Of a stretch of 16,776 nt of DNA, positions 7,516 through 16,776 are shown one piece after another; the stretch's first letter is position 1; every line of letters starts with the position of its first letter. The stretch is from an uncultured Acidobacteriaceae bacterium (lineage in GTDB: Bacteria; Acidobacteriota; Terriglobia; Terriglobales; Acidobacteriaceae): NCBI GenBank assembly GCA_903842845.1, contig CAIMNN010000587.1:1-16776 (forward strand), written 5' to 3'. Below the pieces are notes generated by a model that saw nothing but the letters and a program-made list of their open reading frames with translations, had not been told where the DNA came from and did no database searches. The translations under genes and the position numbers were made by a program.

Positions 7516-7946
7516 GCCGTCCAAGCACCGACTATCAAGCCCATGATGCTCATACCGACGAGCCAGAAGCCTGCGTTGACCAGGAAAGACGCCATCGGCA
7601 CCAGTGCGAAGACGTCGCCGGTTGCGTGATCGGCGAGCATGAAGAAGAACCACAGCACAATGCCGTACTTGATGCCGCGCGCCGCGGATTGGCCGCCGGT
7701 CTTTTGCAGCACCCAGCTGATGCCCATGGCGACGAAGAAGGCGCTCACATACGCAGTTAGAAATTGAATGTATTGGAACGACGGCCCGACGCCGCTGTTC
7801 ATCAACCAGGCGCGGTCATGGCCGATGCCGCTGAGCCACTGGTTCATGAAGACCGAGTACCAGACCGCCTCAAGAACAAAATTGGCCAAAGCGGCAACGG
7901 CAATGGCGAGATAGTTGAAATGAACCTTATGCGAAACTACGGACAT
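7503..7946 (-). CDS. DUF1761-type four-helix membrane protein
   Basis: The 147-residue product has four hydrophobic helices: YLAIAVAALANFVLEAVWY, IQFLTAYVSAFFVAMGISW, GIVLWFFFMLADHATGD and SFLVNAGFWLVGMSIMGLI. The order and the WYS-x-x-x-x-x-x-W pattern after the first helix resemble the DUF1761 family, small inner-membrane proteins of unknown function. The ATG at 7946 follows GGAGG (7952-7956) with five bases between. A GTG at 7958 would overlap that site and is less likely. Its stop codon lies inside the terminator stem of the convergent operon. The family match is by eye. Confidence 0.8.
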   Translation of the reverse strand: MSVVSHKVHFNYLAIAVAALANFVLEAVWYSVFMNQWLSGIGHDRAWLMNSGVGPSFQYIQFLTAYVSAFFVAMGISWVLQKTGGQSAARGIKYGIVLWFFFMLADHATGDVFALVPMASFLVNAGFWLVGMSIMGLIVGAWTAKTK

Positions 7947-7951
7947 ATAAA

Positions 7952-7956
7952 CCTCC
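7952..7956 (-). promoter_or_regulatory. Ribosome binding site fixing the DUF1761 gene start
   Basis: GGAGG on the minus strand, five bases before the ATG at 7946. It overlaps the alternative GTG codon at 7956-7958 and so argues for the shorter product. Confidence 0.75.
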
Positions 7957-8033
7957 ACCGTCTTTGAAGTTTGTGAACCAGCTAGTGGAGGCCATATTAG
8001 ACGAAATCCTGCACGCTGGGCGAGTGAATTTTT

Positions 8034-8783
8034 CTATAACGTGAACCTGCCCCAGGCTTCGATGACTGCACGCGAAAAGCTCGTCCACGTTGGATTAAAG
8101 AAAAGGAACATCGTGATCACCTGTAGCGCAACGATGTAAACGGCGCCGATGAGGAACTGCTGCATCACGCGGTTCTTCCACAGGTCCCAGAGCAACATGA
8201 GCAGCAGCAGGATGAGCGAGCCCGAGTAGAAAAAGAAGAACGCCTGCACAGGTGTGTGGAAGCTCAAGTGAAAAACATTCCTTAACACGCGCGCTGCGCC
8301 GGCGGTCATGATGGAAATATTTGCCAGGAAGATGACGCGTCGATGCGCTGCGAGATTTTTGCGCAGCAGAATGCCCCAAGTGATGAGCGTGGCGAAGCTG
8401 AGCAGATTGCCCGCGGGGATGGCGAGGAAGGCAGGCGTGGTGCCGGGCGTGTGGAGGTTCGTCGCCTCCCAACTGAGCTCGCCCCATGCGGCGATGAGAA
8501 TGAGCAGTGCAGCCCAACCCGTGGCGAACCAGCCGAACTTGCGATGGAACTTGACGTTGTCGAACTCGACAAGAAGAACCTGCACCGTGAGAATGAGCAG
8601 CCAGATGGTGGTGAAGATGGCGTGGACGTGGACGATCCGCGGCGGGTGCGGAGTTTCATGCAGGTAGTTGTGCAAGTCTGCGCTGAAGCCGGTGACGACG
8701 ATGGCGAGGAAAATTACAAGCCATAGAAGTGTGATGCGCCGGTCATCACGTGAAGACCAGTTGCCGCGTGTGTGCAATTGCAT
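8034..8783 (-). CDS. Seven-helix membrane protein of unknown function, copy A
   Basis: I do not recognise a named function. The 249-residue protein has about seven hydrophobic segments and starts MQLHTRGNWSSRDDRR. Conserved features shared with its neighbour are HETP, IVHVHAI-x-TTIWLL, QVLLVE-x-DNVK-x-HRK-x-GW, WGILLR-x-N-x-AAHRRV and LWDLWKNRVM. Uncharacterised bacterial membrane proteins with a helix-borne His, a Trp and Gln, then HR-x-LGW form a widespread group, and the conserved histidines could bind haem or metal, but that is a guess. The ATG at 8783 follows AGAGG at 8792-8796 with eight bases between. It lies 21 bases after copy B in the same direction, so the two form an operon and arose by tandem duplication. 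Confidence 0.85.
   Translation of the reverse strand: MQLHTRGNWSSRDDRRITLLWLVIFLAIVVTGFSADLHNYLHETPHPPRIVHVHAIFTTIWLLILTVQVLLVEFDNVKFHRKFGWFATGWAALLILIAAWGELSWEATNLHTPGTTPAFLAIPAGNLLSFATLITWGILLRKNLAAHRRVIFLANISIMTAGAARVLRNVFHLSFHTPVQAFFFFYSGSLILLLLMLLWDLWKNRVMQQFLIGAVYIVALQVITMFLFFNPTWTSFSRAVIEAWGRFTL
8727..8779. repeat. 53-bp perfect direct repeat, copy A
   Basis: This stretch covers codons near the start of copy A of the membrane protein and is identical, base for base, to 9495-9547 at the start of copy B. The remainder of the two genes is clearly diverged. Confidence 0.9.
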
Positions 8784-8804
8784 TCTGATGACCTCTTCCT
8801 TTCC

Positions 8805-9551
8805 TTACAAGCCCAACTTCGCCCATGCTCCCAGTAATTGGTGCGTGATATCAGTCCAGGCGGCGCTTCTAAAGAGCTGGATGGAAACAATTTCGTAGCC
8901 GATGATCAAAAAGACGCCAGCCAGGAACTGATGCATCACACGGTTCTTCCAGAGGTCCCACAGAAACATGAGCAGCAGGATAAGCAGCGTGCCGCTGTAA
9001 TGAAAAAAGAACTGTCCGATGAAGGAACTCGGGAACGGGACCAAATACTGACAGAGCCGCGCAAAACCAGGCATGGTGATTGCGATGTTTGCAAGCATCA
9101 TCACGCGCCGGTGAGCCGCAATGTTGCTGCGCAGTAGTATGCCCCACACTGTGAGCAGCGCAAACAGAAGCATGCTCCCAATGGAGATGGCGATAAAGGA
9201 AGTCGACCACTCCGGCATATTCATATGTGCGGTTTCCCAAGTGAGTTCGGCGGCGATTGCGAGTACGGTCAAAAGCGCAGCCCATCCGGCTACAAACCAT
9301 CCAAGCTTCCGGTGCAACTTAACATTGTCCAACTCAACCAACAGCACCTGTGTGATGAGCAGCAGCAGCCAGATGGTGGTGACTATCGCATGAACGTGCA
9401 CAATCTTTGAAACTGCCGGCGTTTCATGGAAGTAGTTCTTCAGGTCCATCACGAAACCGGTGACGATGAAGAAGAGGAAGATCAGGAGCCAAACAAGTGT
9501 GATGCGCCGGTCATCACGTGAAGACCAGTTGCCGCGTGTGTGCAATTCCAT
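8805..9551 (-). CDS. Seven-helix membrane protein of unknown function, copy B
   Basis: Paralogue of the gene immediately downstream, with the same length (248 residues) and helix layout; about half or more of residues match by eye, most strongly in the first 95. It begins MELHTRGNWSSRDDRR at the ATG at 9551, with GGAGG at 9560-9564 eight bases upstream. A longer reading from 9584 adds residues absent from copy A and was rejected. Conserved histidines lie in IVHVHAI, KLHRKLGW and IAAHRRV. The C-terminal third diverges most (SIQLFRSAAWTD against MFLFFNPTWTS), which may mark different partners or simply drift. The gap of 117 bases to rlpA upstream is AT-rich and could hold its own promoter. No function can be assigned. 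Confidence 0.85.
   Translation of the reverse strand: MELHTRGNWSSRDDRRITLVWLLIFLFFIVTGFVMDLKNYFHETPAVSKIVHVHAIVTTIWLLLLITQVLLVELDNVKLHRKLGWFVAGWAALLTVLAIAAELTWETAHMNMPEWSTSFIAISIGSMLLFALLTVWGILLRSNIAAHRRVMMLANIAITMPGFARLCQYLVPFPSSFIGQFFFHYSGTLLILLLMFLWDLWKNRVMHQFLAGVFLIIGYEIVSIQLFRSAAWTDITHQLLGAWAKLGL
9495..9547. repeat. 53-bp perfect direct repeat, copy B
   Basis: Identical to 8727-8779, 768 bases apart in the same orientation. It encodes the shared LHTRGNWSSRDDRRIT region. Confidence 0.9.
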
Positions 9552-9668
9552 TTTGTCGACCTCCGCGGAGCCGTGCTTGCACACAGTTACTCCGCTGAAA
9601 ACTGAAAACGTCGGGGAAATTGGGGTAGTGCAATAGTACTTGAAGCTTTTAGTAATTGAAATATTTTT

Positions 9669-10475
9669 TTAATCCAGTCGCGTTAAGAACGCGGTGCCTT
9701 CGACCGGTTTTAAGTGCGCCGCAATCTTCTCCGCAACTTCGCGGTTGCCCTCGGGCGGACGGATGCGAACCCAAAAACTCGCCTCGCCGGGGAACTCGAT
9801 AACCTTGGCGTCAGGATATTTGCGGATGAGCTGCTGCTTGAGCTCGAGCGCTGCATCTTCGTTTTTGAATGCGCCAATCTGCACGCACCACTTGCCGCCT
9901 GTCTCCATCGGCTTCGGCGTTTGGTAAACCTCGATGCGAACGTGCGAGAGCCCTTCGCGATAATTGCCGATAGCTTTCGCCGCAGCCTTCGTCAGATCAA
10001 GGTTGCGCCCGTCAACAAACGGCCCGCGGTCGGTGATGCGCAAAATCGCAGCCTGGCCGGTTTTGATGTTGGTCACTTTGACGAGTGAGCCAAACGGCAG
10101 CGTGCGATGCGCGGCGGTCATTGACTCGTCGCTGAACAAGTCGCCGTTCGCCGAGTGCCGCCCCTTCGCCGCCGTATACCAGGTGGCGTAACCTTCTTCT
10201 GTGTAGATAGGCCGGTGCTGCTGGACGAACTCGAGGTCTTCCTGGCTGACCGAAACCGGCACGCTTGCCGCTGGATTTGCGGAAGGCGCAGAGTGAACGG
10301 CAGTGGCAGGCGCAGGCCGAACAGAACCCTTTGCAGGCAGCGGCAGAGGCGGCGGAAGCGGCTCGTCATCCTTCGTCTTATGCCCGCAACCCGAGAGCAC
10401 CAGCAGAACGCACAGGTGAGCAGCGCTGCCGACGAATAGCCTATAAAAACCGGCAAATCCCGCTGATTTCGGCAT
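9669..10475 (-). CDS. rlpA: RlpA-like septal lytic transglycosylase lipoprotein
   Basis: RlpA is an outer-membrane lipoprotein that cleaves peptidoglycan strands lacking peptide stems at the division site. From the ATG at 10475 the product is 268 residues: a signal peptide with lipobox VLSGC (Cys30), a Pro-rich linker, the double-psi beta-barrel domain (GYATWYTAAKG through LPFGSLVKVTN to ITDRGPFVDGRNLDLT, about residues 95-185), and a C-terminal SPOR domain (KWCVQIGAF to the end) that binds denuded glycan. The usual TANGE or TASGE motif reads SANGD here, placing Asp where the catalytic Glu is expected. Start choice is uncertain: TTG at 10487 has AGGAGG eight bases upstream, while the ATG has only a close AGGA; a TTG at 10523 would be a poor choice. 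Every version keeps the lipobox. Confidence 0.93.
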   Translation of the reverse strand: MPKSAGFAGFYRLFVGSAAHLCVLLVLSGCGHKTKDDEPLPPPLPLPAKGSVRPAPATAVHSAPSANPAASVPVSVSQEDLEFVQQHRPIYTEEGYATWYTAAKGRHSANGDLFSDESMTAAHRTLPFGSLVKVTNIKTGQAAILRITDRGPFVDGRNLDLTKAAAKAIGNYREGLSHVRIEVYQTPKPMETGGKWCVQIGAFKNEDAALELKQQLIRKYPDAKVIEFPGEASFWVRIRPPEGNREVAEKIAAHLKPVEGTAFLTRLD

Positions 10476-10730
10476 CAATCCTGGCAATCGGCGCCCCTCC
10501 TCACTCAATCTGAAACTAATCAATCGCTATGGTCAACTGAATCCAGCGCAATCGGGCCCGACAGAGTGCCCGAAGCGGCAACTTGAAGCCTCAGGCCAGG
10601 CCAACAATCACGAATCAAATCAATCGTTTACGCTCTATTTAAAATCCCGGCCAAACCATTCAATTGGGCCATAGAACCGTTCACTGCCACATATCGCCAT
10701 TCAATGCGCTCTCTTTGTATTGTCCAAGGG

Positions 10731-10760
10731 TTGGCTATACCCTCAGAGTGGATTTATATA
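10731..10760 (+). promoter_or_regulatory. Predicted promoter of the radical SAM gene
   Basis: TTGGCT at 10731-10736 and TATATA at 10755-10760 are 18 bases apart. Transcription would start near 10767, inside the left arm of the hairpin at 10762-10783, giving a leader of about 100 bases. The heptamer TATACCC occurs at 10736-10742 and 10757-10763, exactly 21 bases apart, so a dimeric regulator could contact one face of the helix across this promoter. Confidence 0.4.
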
Positions 10761-10761
10761 C

Positions 10762-10783
10762 CCGTATTTTCTTCAAAATACGG
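10762..10783 (+). promoter_or_regulatory. Perfect 5' leader hairpin
   Basis: CCGTATTTT (10762-10770) and AAAATACGG (10775-10783) form a nine-base-pair perfect stem with a CTTC loop. It lies at the predicted transcript start of the radical SAM gene. No T-run follows, so it is not a terminator; a stabilising 5' stem or a DNA-level operator are the two readings. Confidence 0.5.
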
Positions 10784-10869
10784 ACGCCCAGCAGGCGACT
10801 GGAACAACAGCCCAGCCCGCCCCAGAGTTTAGCCCGGAACCAATCCCAATTAGAGGAGAGAAAAAGATC

Positions 10870-12966
<2,097 letters not shown>

Positions 12967-12979
12967 GCGCCAACAAGCA

Positions 12980-13019
12980 GCAAAACAAAGGCCGCCCTGG
13001 TGGGCGGCCTTTGTTTTGC
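12980..13019. terminator. Bidirectional terminator, 18-bp perfect stem
   Basis: GCAAAACAAAGGCCGCCC at 12980-12997 is perfectly complementary to 13002-13019 around a TGGT loop. The GC core is flanked by A-rich and T-rich arms on each side, so it can end both the radical SAM transcript and the convergent transcript from 13899. Confidence 0.92.
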
Positions 13020-13032
13020 ATGAGAGTGCGGT

Positions 13033-13899
13033 TTAGCGGATGCGGAAATTGTATGCGATGCCGAAGCTGATGACCGGGTAATACTGCAACGGCTCAAGGT
13101 CGTTGGAATATTTGTTTATCTGCGCGTTCAGGTCGGCTTGCAGCGCGGGGTAACTGGTCACGCTAATCGGCGTACCGCACGTCGTCGTCCCGGGGCACAC
13201 CGCGCCGCCGGTAAACGCGAGCTTCAAATTAGGCTTGCCGCTCAACACAACGCCGAGCTCAACCGGGAAGCTCAAGTGCCCGCCTTTGCGCGAGATCATG
13301 TTGCCCCAGCCCGTGCTCAGCAGAACGGCGGGGCTTGTGTTGTTGAACAACAGCGAGCCGGTGCCGGTGACAGGCGCGACGACGTAGTAAGTGTTGTTGT
13401 TGAGCGTGAAGGTTTGCCCGTTCGGTGTAGTGAAGGGACTCGTGGCCTGGTTGCTGTTGTGCACCAGCGCGCCAGCCGAGAAGCGCAGGCCATGCATCGG
13501 GAATGGATAGAAGTCGAGCGCGCCGCCAGCCGACTCAAGTGTGAGCGACGGATTGAACGTCAGCCCCTTCTCGGTGAAGTTGCCAATGTCGTAACTGAAA
13601 TAGTTGCCCATGCCGCGGATGTTGAAGTGGTTGCTGAGATTGGTTGCCACCTGCACGTTCGCGCCCAGCGTTCCAACGCCGGCCTCGAAAGCCAAACGCG
13701 AGAAAGGATGCGGGCGGTCAAGATACGCGTAAGGCGTTTTGCCCTCGGAGGTGCGCGGCATGGGCTCAGGTGCAAGGCCGTCAGTTGAAGATGAAACTGT
13801 GGACCAGTTGTCACTGATCAGCGGGCTTTTGGGTTGCGCTTTCACCAGACAAGGCAGAAGTGCAAGAGCAATGAATGAACATAAAAGTGTGCGTTTCAC
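13033..13899 (-). CDS. Outer-membrane beta-barrel protein of unknown function
   Basis: The 288-residue product begins with a signal peptide (MKRTLLCSFIALALLPCLVKA, GTG read as Met) followed by a low-complexity Ser/Pro stretch and a domain of alternating strands rich in Gly, Asn and aromatic residues: FEAGVGTLGANVQVAT, LTLESAGGALDFYPF, LRFSAGALVH, SFPVELGVVLSG. It ends ISFGIAYNFRIR, a beta-signal-like terminal strand. This fits an OmpA-type or similar eight-strand barrel in the outer membrane; no specific family is recognised. The GTG at 13899 is chosen because AAGGAG at 13909-13914 lies nine bases upstream and the signal peptide starts there. An ATG-less extension to 13983 adds 28 residues with a cysteine-rich, unlikely N-terminus. 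A loop with CPGTTTCG may form a disulphide. It is divergent from RNase R. Confidence 0.85.
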   Translation of the reverse strand: MKRTLLCSFIALALLPCLVKAQPKSPLISDNWSTVSSSTDGLAPEPMPRTSEGKTPYAYLDRPHPFSRLAFEAGVGTLGANVQVATNLSNHFNIRGMGNYFSYDIGNFTEKGLTFNPSLTLESAGGALDFYPFPMHGLRFSAGALVHNSNQATSPFTTPNGQTFTLNNNTYYVVAPVTGTGSLLFNNTSPAVLLSTGWGNMISRKGGHLSFPVELGVVLSGKPNLKLAFTGGAVCPGTTTCGTPISVTSYPALQADLNAQINKYSNDLEPLQYYPVISFGIAYNFRIR

Positions 13900-13908
13900 T
13901 TGGTGTCG

Positions 13909-13914
13909 CTCCTT
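13909..13914 (-). promoter_or_regulatory. Ribosome binding site fixing the GTG start of the barrel protein
   Basis: AAGGAG on the minus strand, nine bases before GTG at 13899. The codon opens directly onto a standard signal peptide, which supports this start over longer readings. Confidence 0.8.
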
Positions 13915-14078
13915 AAGTGAGTGCGATGTGCATTGTTTGCGCGTGCAGACACAATGCAGCTTACTGGTCACTGACACGGCCACCCGGAAATAATTGCGGT
14001 CAGTTGCGCCAATATTTTTAACTTTGGTGATTCGTGAAATTTCAGTCCCAAAATGGCTCTAAGCGGTACTCTTGAACC

Positions 14079-16451
14079 ATGACAGATGCAGAACTGATGG
14101 GGCGGATACGCCGCTCGGCCAGCGAGAAGGCCGGATACAAGCAACTCGTCCGCGAGCTCGGCCTCGGCGGTGGGCGCGAGCGGCGCTTGCTGCTGACGCA
14201 ACTGGACCGGCTCACCAAAAGCGGCCAGCTCGTCCGCCTCGACCGCGAGATGTGGGGAATTCCGAAGCCCGTTGCCGCGGCGGATTCCCAAGGCCGCGCC
14301 GTCCACGCCACCCGCGAGAACCTCATCGCAGGCCGCCTCGACCTGCACCGCGACGGCTACGGCTTCGTCCGCCCCAACGCCGGCCAAACTGCAACCAAGG
14401 AAGACGTCTTTGTTCCGCCCAACGAGATTCACAGCGCCATGCAGGGCGATCAGGTCCTCGTCGAGGTCGAGCAGGGCCGCGACGGCCGCTGGCAGGGGCG
14501 CATCGTCCGCGTCCTCGAGCGCCGCAATCCCACCGTCGTCGGCGTCTTTCATTACTCGTGGCGTGACCGCGAGCAGAGCGCGCATCGCGGCCATTGGGTT
14601 GCTCCGTTTGACGACCGCATGAACCAGTGGATCCTCATCCCCGAGGGCGAAGAGCTGCCAGAGGCTGGCGCCGCATGGGCATCTCCGCACCGGACACTAG
14701 GCGAGCGCTTGCATGCGCGCGAGAAGCAGGCATCGCTTGAAGGCATGGTCGTTGATGTGGAGATAACCGCGTTCCCCACACCAACCAAGCCCGCAGTCGG
14801 TCGCGTGATTGAAGTGCTAGGCTTCGCTGAGGAGTTCGGCGTCGACGTCGAAATGATGATCCGCAAGCATCAACTGCCTCGCGTTTTCCCGGATGAAGTT
14901 CTCGATGAAGCCCGTCGCGTTGCGCACCTCGACCCTGCCGAGATCGCCCGCCGCCGCGATTTCCGCGACCAAACTATCGTGACCATCGACGGCGAAACCG
15001 CCAAGGATTTTGACGACGCAATTCGCGTCGTCGAACACGCCGACGGCAGCTACGACCTCGACGTCCACATCGCCGACGTTGCGCATTACGTGCAACCCGC
15101 CTCCGCGCTGGACCTTGAAGCGCGGCTGCGCGGTACGAGCGTTTACTTCCCTGACCGCGCGCTGCCGATGTTGCCGCATGAGCTTTCGAGTGGCATTTGC
15201 AGCCTCAAGCCCGATGAAGACCGGCTGGTGCTGAGCTGCCTGATGCGCCTCTCGCCCGAGGGCCACGTCGAAAGTTACGAAATTTGCGAGGGCGTCATCC
15301 GCTCCGCCGCGCGCATGACCTACACCGCGGTCTCAAAAATTCTCGCTGGCGACGAGGAAGCGCGCGCCGAGTACGCCCCTCTCGTCCCCGACTTCGAACG
15401 CATGCACAAGCTCGCGCTCAAGATGAACAAACTCCGCGAGCAGCGCGGCAGCATCGACTTCGACCTGCCCGAGCCCGTCATCGTCTTCGACGAGCACGGC
15501 CAGATGAGCGGCGTCACCAAGGCCGAGCGCACCTGGGCCAACCGCCTGATTGAAGAGTTCATGCTCGCCGCCAACGAGTGCGTCGCCGCATGGCTTGAGA
15601 ACAGCGGCGTGCCTGCGATCTACCGCGTTCACGAGAAGCCCGAAGCCCGCCGCATCGTCGAGTTCGAAGAGCTGGCGCTGAGCTTTGGACAATCGCTCGG
15701 CGTGGGCGCACTGCCGGTGAAGAAGTTCACACCACGCGCCGAAAAGCGCGACCAGCGCCGCGACGGCCGCGCTGCAAAATCGCACGAAGTCGTCAAAGAC
15801 ATCCACGTGACGCCGATGATGTATCAAAAGCTGTCGGCGCGCATCGAGGGCAAACCCGAAGAGCGAATCTTAAGCTACCTTATGCTGCGCTCGCTCAAAC
15901 AGGCGAAGTACTCCGAGGTCAACGAAGGCCACTTCGCGCTGGCCGCGCCGGTTTACACGCACTTCACTTCGCCCATACGCCGCTACCCCGACCTCATCGT
16001 CCATCGCATCACGAAAACTTTGCTGGCGGCTGGGCTGAACGGCGCAGGCGAGCCGAGCATGCGCGCCTATGGTGCGCGGCGTACCGCAAAACCCGCACCA
16101 CGCGATGAATCTTTCAATCGCATTGCCATCACTCTCATCGACGAGCCGCCAGTCCCAGAGGCCGAGCTTGCGCAAATAGCCAGTGAGACCAGCCAGACAG
16201 AGCGCCGCGCCGCCGAAGCAGAGCGCGAGCTGATGGAGTGGAAGAAGGCGCGCTTCATGGAAGACCGCGTCGGCGAGGAGTTTGCCGCGCTCGTGCTCAA
16301 CCCGACCAAGTACGGAATGTTCGTCGAGCTCAAGGAGATGTTCATCGAAGGGCTTGTCCCCATCGACTCACTCCGCGACGACCGCTATGTTTTCCGCGAG
16401 GGCTCGCACGACATCTTCGGCCTGCGCAACGGCCGCCGCTACCACGTAGGT
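14079..16451 (+). CDS. rnr: Ribonuclease R, C-terminus replaced at a junction
   Basis: RNase R degrades structured RNA 3' to 5', helping in mRNA decay and rRNA quality control. From the ATG at 14079: an N-terminal winged-helix part (residues 1-65), cold-shock-like RNA-binding domains (about 80-250), the RNB catalytic core with Asp304, Asp310, Asp312 and Asp313 in IDGETAKDFDDA (the same spacing as the four catalytic aspartates of the E. coli enzyme), HFTSPIRRYPDLIVHR, and the S1 domain from about residue 730 (EEFAALVLNPTKYGMFVEL). Similarity ends at RRYHVG, near residue 791, where a DRVRV-like strand should follow. The frame then stays open to 16776, but that tail is the antisense of another gene. 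The end given is where native sequence stops. No clear ribosome site precedes the ATG. The active domain is complete. Confidence 0.92.
16446..16451. other. Junction between RNase R and an unrelated gene
   Basis: GTAGGT here fits both sides: Val-Gly of RNase R in the plus frame, and the Thr-Tyr codons of the minus-strand protein (TDTY). Left of it only RNase R is recognisable, right of it only the minus-strand protein. The shared six bases look like a microhomology join. Confidence 0.65.
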
Positions 16452-16776
16452 GTCCGTGCGCGGTTTCGAGCAATCATGCGACCACTCGAACGTGACCCGC
16501 CCGGTGGGATCGAACTTCAGCAACAGGTGTTGCAGGAACGCGCACGCCGCATCCACACCGCCGTTTTCGGAGTGCAGCCACAGGCCGTGGCCTTCCGTTG
16601 GACTGTCGGCATCGGTGTCGAACTGCCAATCTTCCAGCATGTCTTCAAGTTCCTTGAGGAAGTCTTTGGACAGCTCATCGCCTTGGTGGGCTTGTTCGGC
16701 TTGGTGATGCAGTTCGAGCGCGTAGGCTTGCGCCGCCGCGCTGGGCAGCGGTACCACCAGACTGAAATTGGTGTAG
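16446..16776 (-). CDS. Partial conserved hypothetical protein, cut by the junction
   Basis: The minus-strand frame is open from the right edge and reads YTNFSLVVPLPSAAAQAYAL, then HHQAEQAHQGDELSKDF, LEDMLEDWQFDTDADSP, HGLWLHSENGGVDAACAF and FEWSHDCSKPRTDTY. From memory, this matches a family of small soluble bacterial hypothetical proteins that share the VPLPSAAAQ opening, the LWLHSE-GGVDA segment and a WSxDCSKPRTDAYGGGAA ending. Here the ending is lost: after TDTY the frame runs into RNase R antisense and stops at 16368. The 5' end lies outside the window. The function is unknown. The plus-strand reading through the same bases has no recognisable similarity, which supports the minus strand as the coding one. 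Confidence 0.6.

Larger units (their letters stand above)
10476..10869. other. Divergent intergenic region between rlpA and the radical SAM gene
   Basis: This 394-base stretch holds no convincing gene. Its left part (10476-10700) shows only short imperfect pairings such as CGGGC/GCCCG around 10550-10572. Its right part holds the predicted promoter, the two TATACCC words and the leader hairpin described separately, then a C-rich leader ending in the ribosome site GGAG at 10855-10858. An open frame from 10720 into the radical SAM gene is an extension through the leader. Confidence 0.6.

Noticed and set aside
10720..10869. 50-residue N-terminal extension of the radical SAM protein
   Set aside because: It runs through the predicted promoter and the leader hairpin, while the ATG at 10870 has its own ribosome site and a sensible N-terminus.
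14072..14566. 164-residue plus-strand frame overlapping the start of RNase R
   Set aside because: It is rich in Arg and Pro, as out-of-frame GC-rich sequence is; the RNase R frame from 14079 carries the recognisable domains.
15333..15827. 164-residue minus-strand frame opposite RNase R
   Set aside because: It mirrors the conserved RNB domain and has no motif or ribosome site.

Overview
The window reads as part of an Acidobacteriota chromosome, probably a Terriglobia-type soil bacterium. It is GC-rich (about 62% in well-conserved genes) and mostly single-copy housekeeping or envelope genes. The clearest lineage hint is a radical SAM protein of the Tes/Mss class, known from Acidobacteria that make membrane-spanning iso-diabolic acid lipids. 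Envelope genes here (RlpA, a beta-barrel protein, exported TldD/E-like proteins) show a Gram-negative cell plan. The taxonomic call is inference. No rRNA, tRNA, CRISPR array or insertion sequence was seen.

Layout. 1-140: intergenic, with a hairpin and a dispersed-repeat-like motif. 141-529 (-): gcvH, broken by a one-base deletion. 663-1763 (-): ychF. 1852-2428 (-): a ParD/ParE-type toxin-antitoxin pair whose two genes differ sharply in base composition. 2491-3813 (-): a membrane M48 metalloprotease, divergent from 3965-7465 (+), a two-gene operon of exported TldD-like and TldE-like proteins that ends in a clear terminator. 7503-7946 (-): a small DUF1761-type membrane protein. 8034-9551 (-): two tandem paralogous seven-helix membrane proteins of unknown function. 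9669-10475 (-): RlpA lipoprotein. 10476-10869: a divergent regulatory region with a promoter, a repeated heptamer and a perfect 5' leader hairpin. 10870-12966 (+): the Tes/Mss-like radical SAM protein, closed by an 18-bp perfect hairpin shared with the convergent outer-membrane protein gene 13033-13899 (-). 14079 onward (+): RNase R, whose recognisable sequence stops near 16446. There the DNA switches to an unrelated gene read on the minus strand, which leaves the window at its right end.

How the genes fit together. The central block is about the cell envelope: an integral membrane metalloprotease opposite a secreted peptidase pair with one metal-binding and one metal-less subunit, then peptidoglycan (RlpA), membrane-lipid (radical SAM) and outer-membrane genes. 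The exported TldD/E pair and the lipid-linking radical SAM gene with its structured leader are the most interesting biology. The gcvH frameshift and the RNase R junction are the two places where the sequence itself may be wrong (assembly or read error) or genuinely rearranged.
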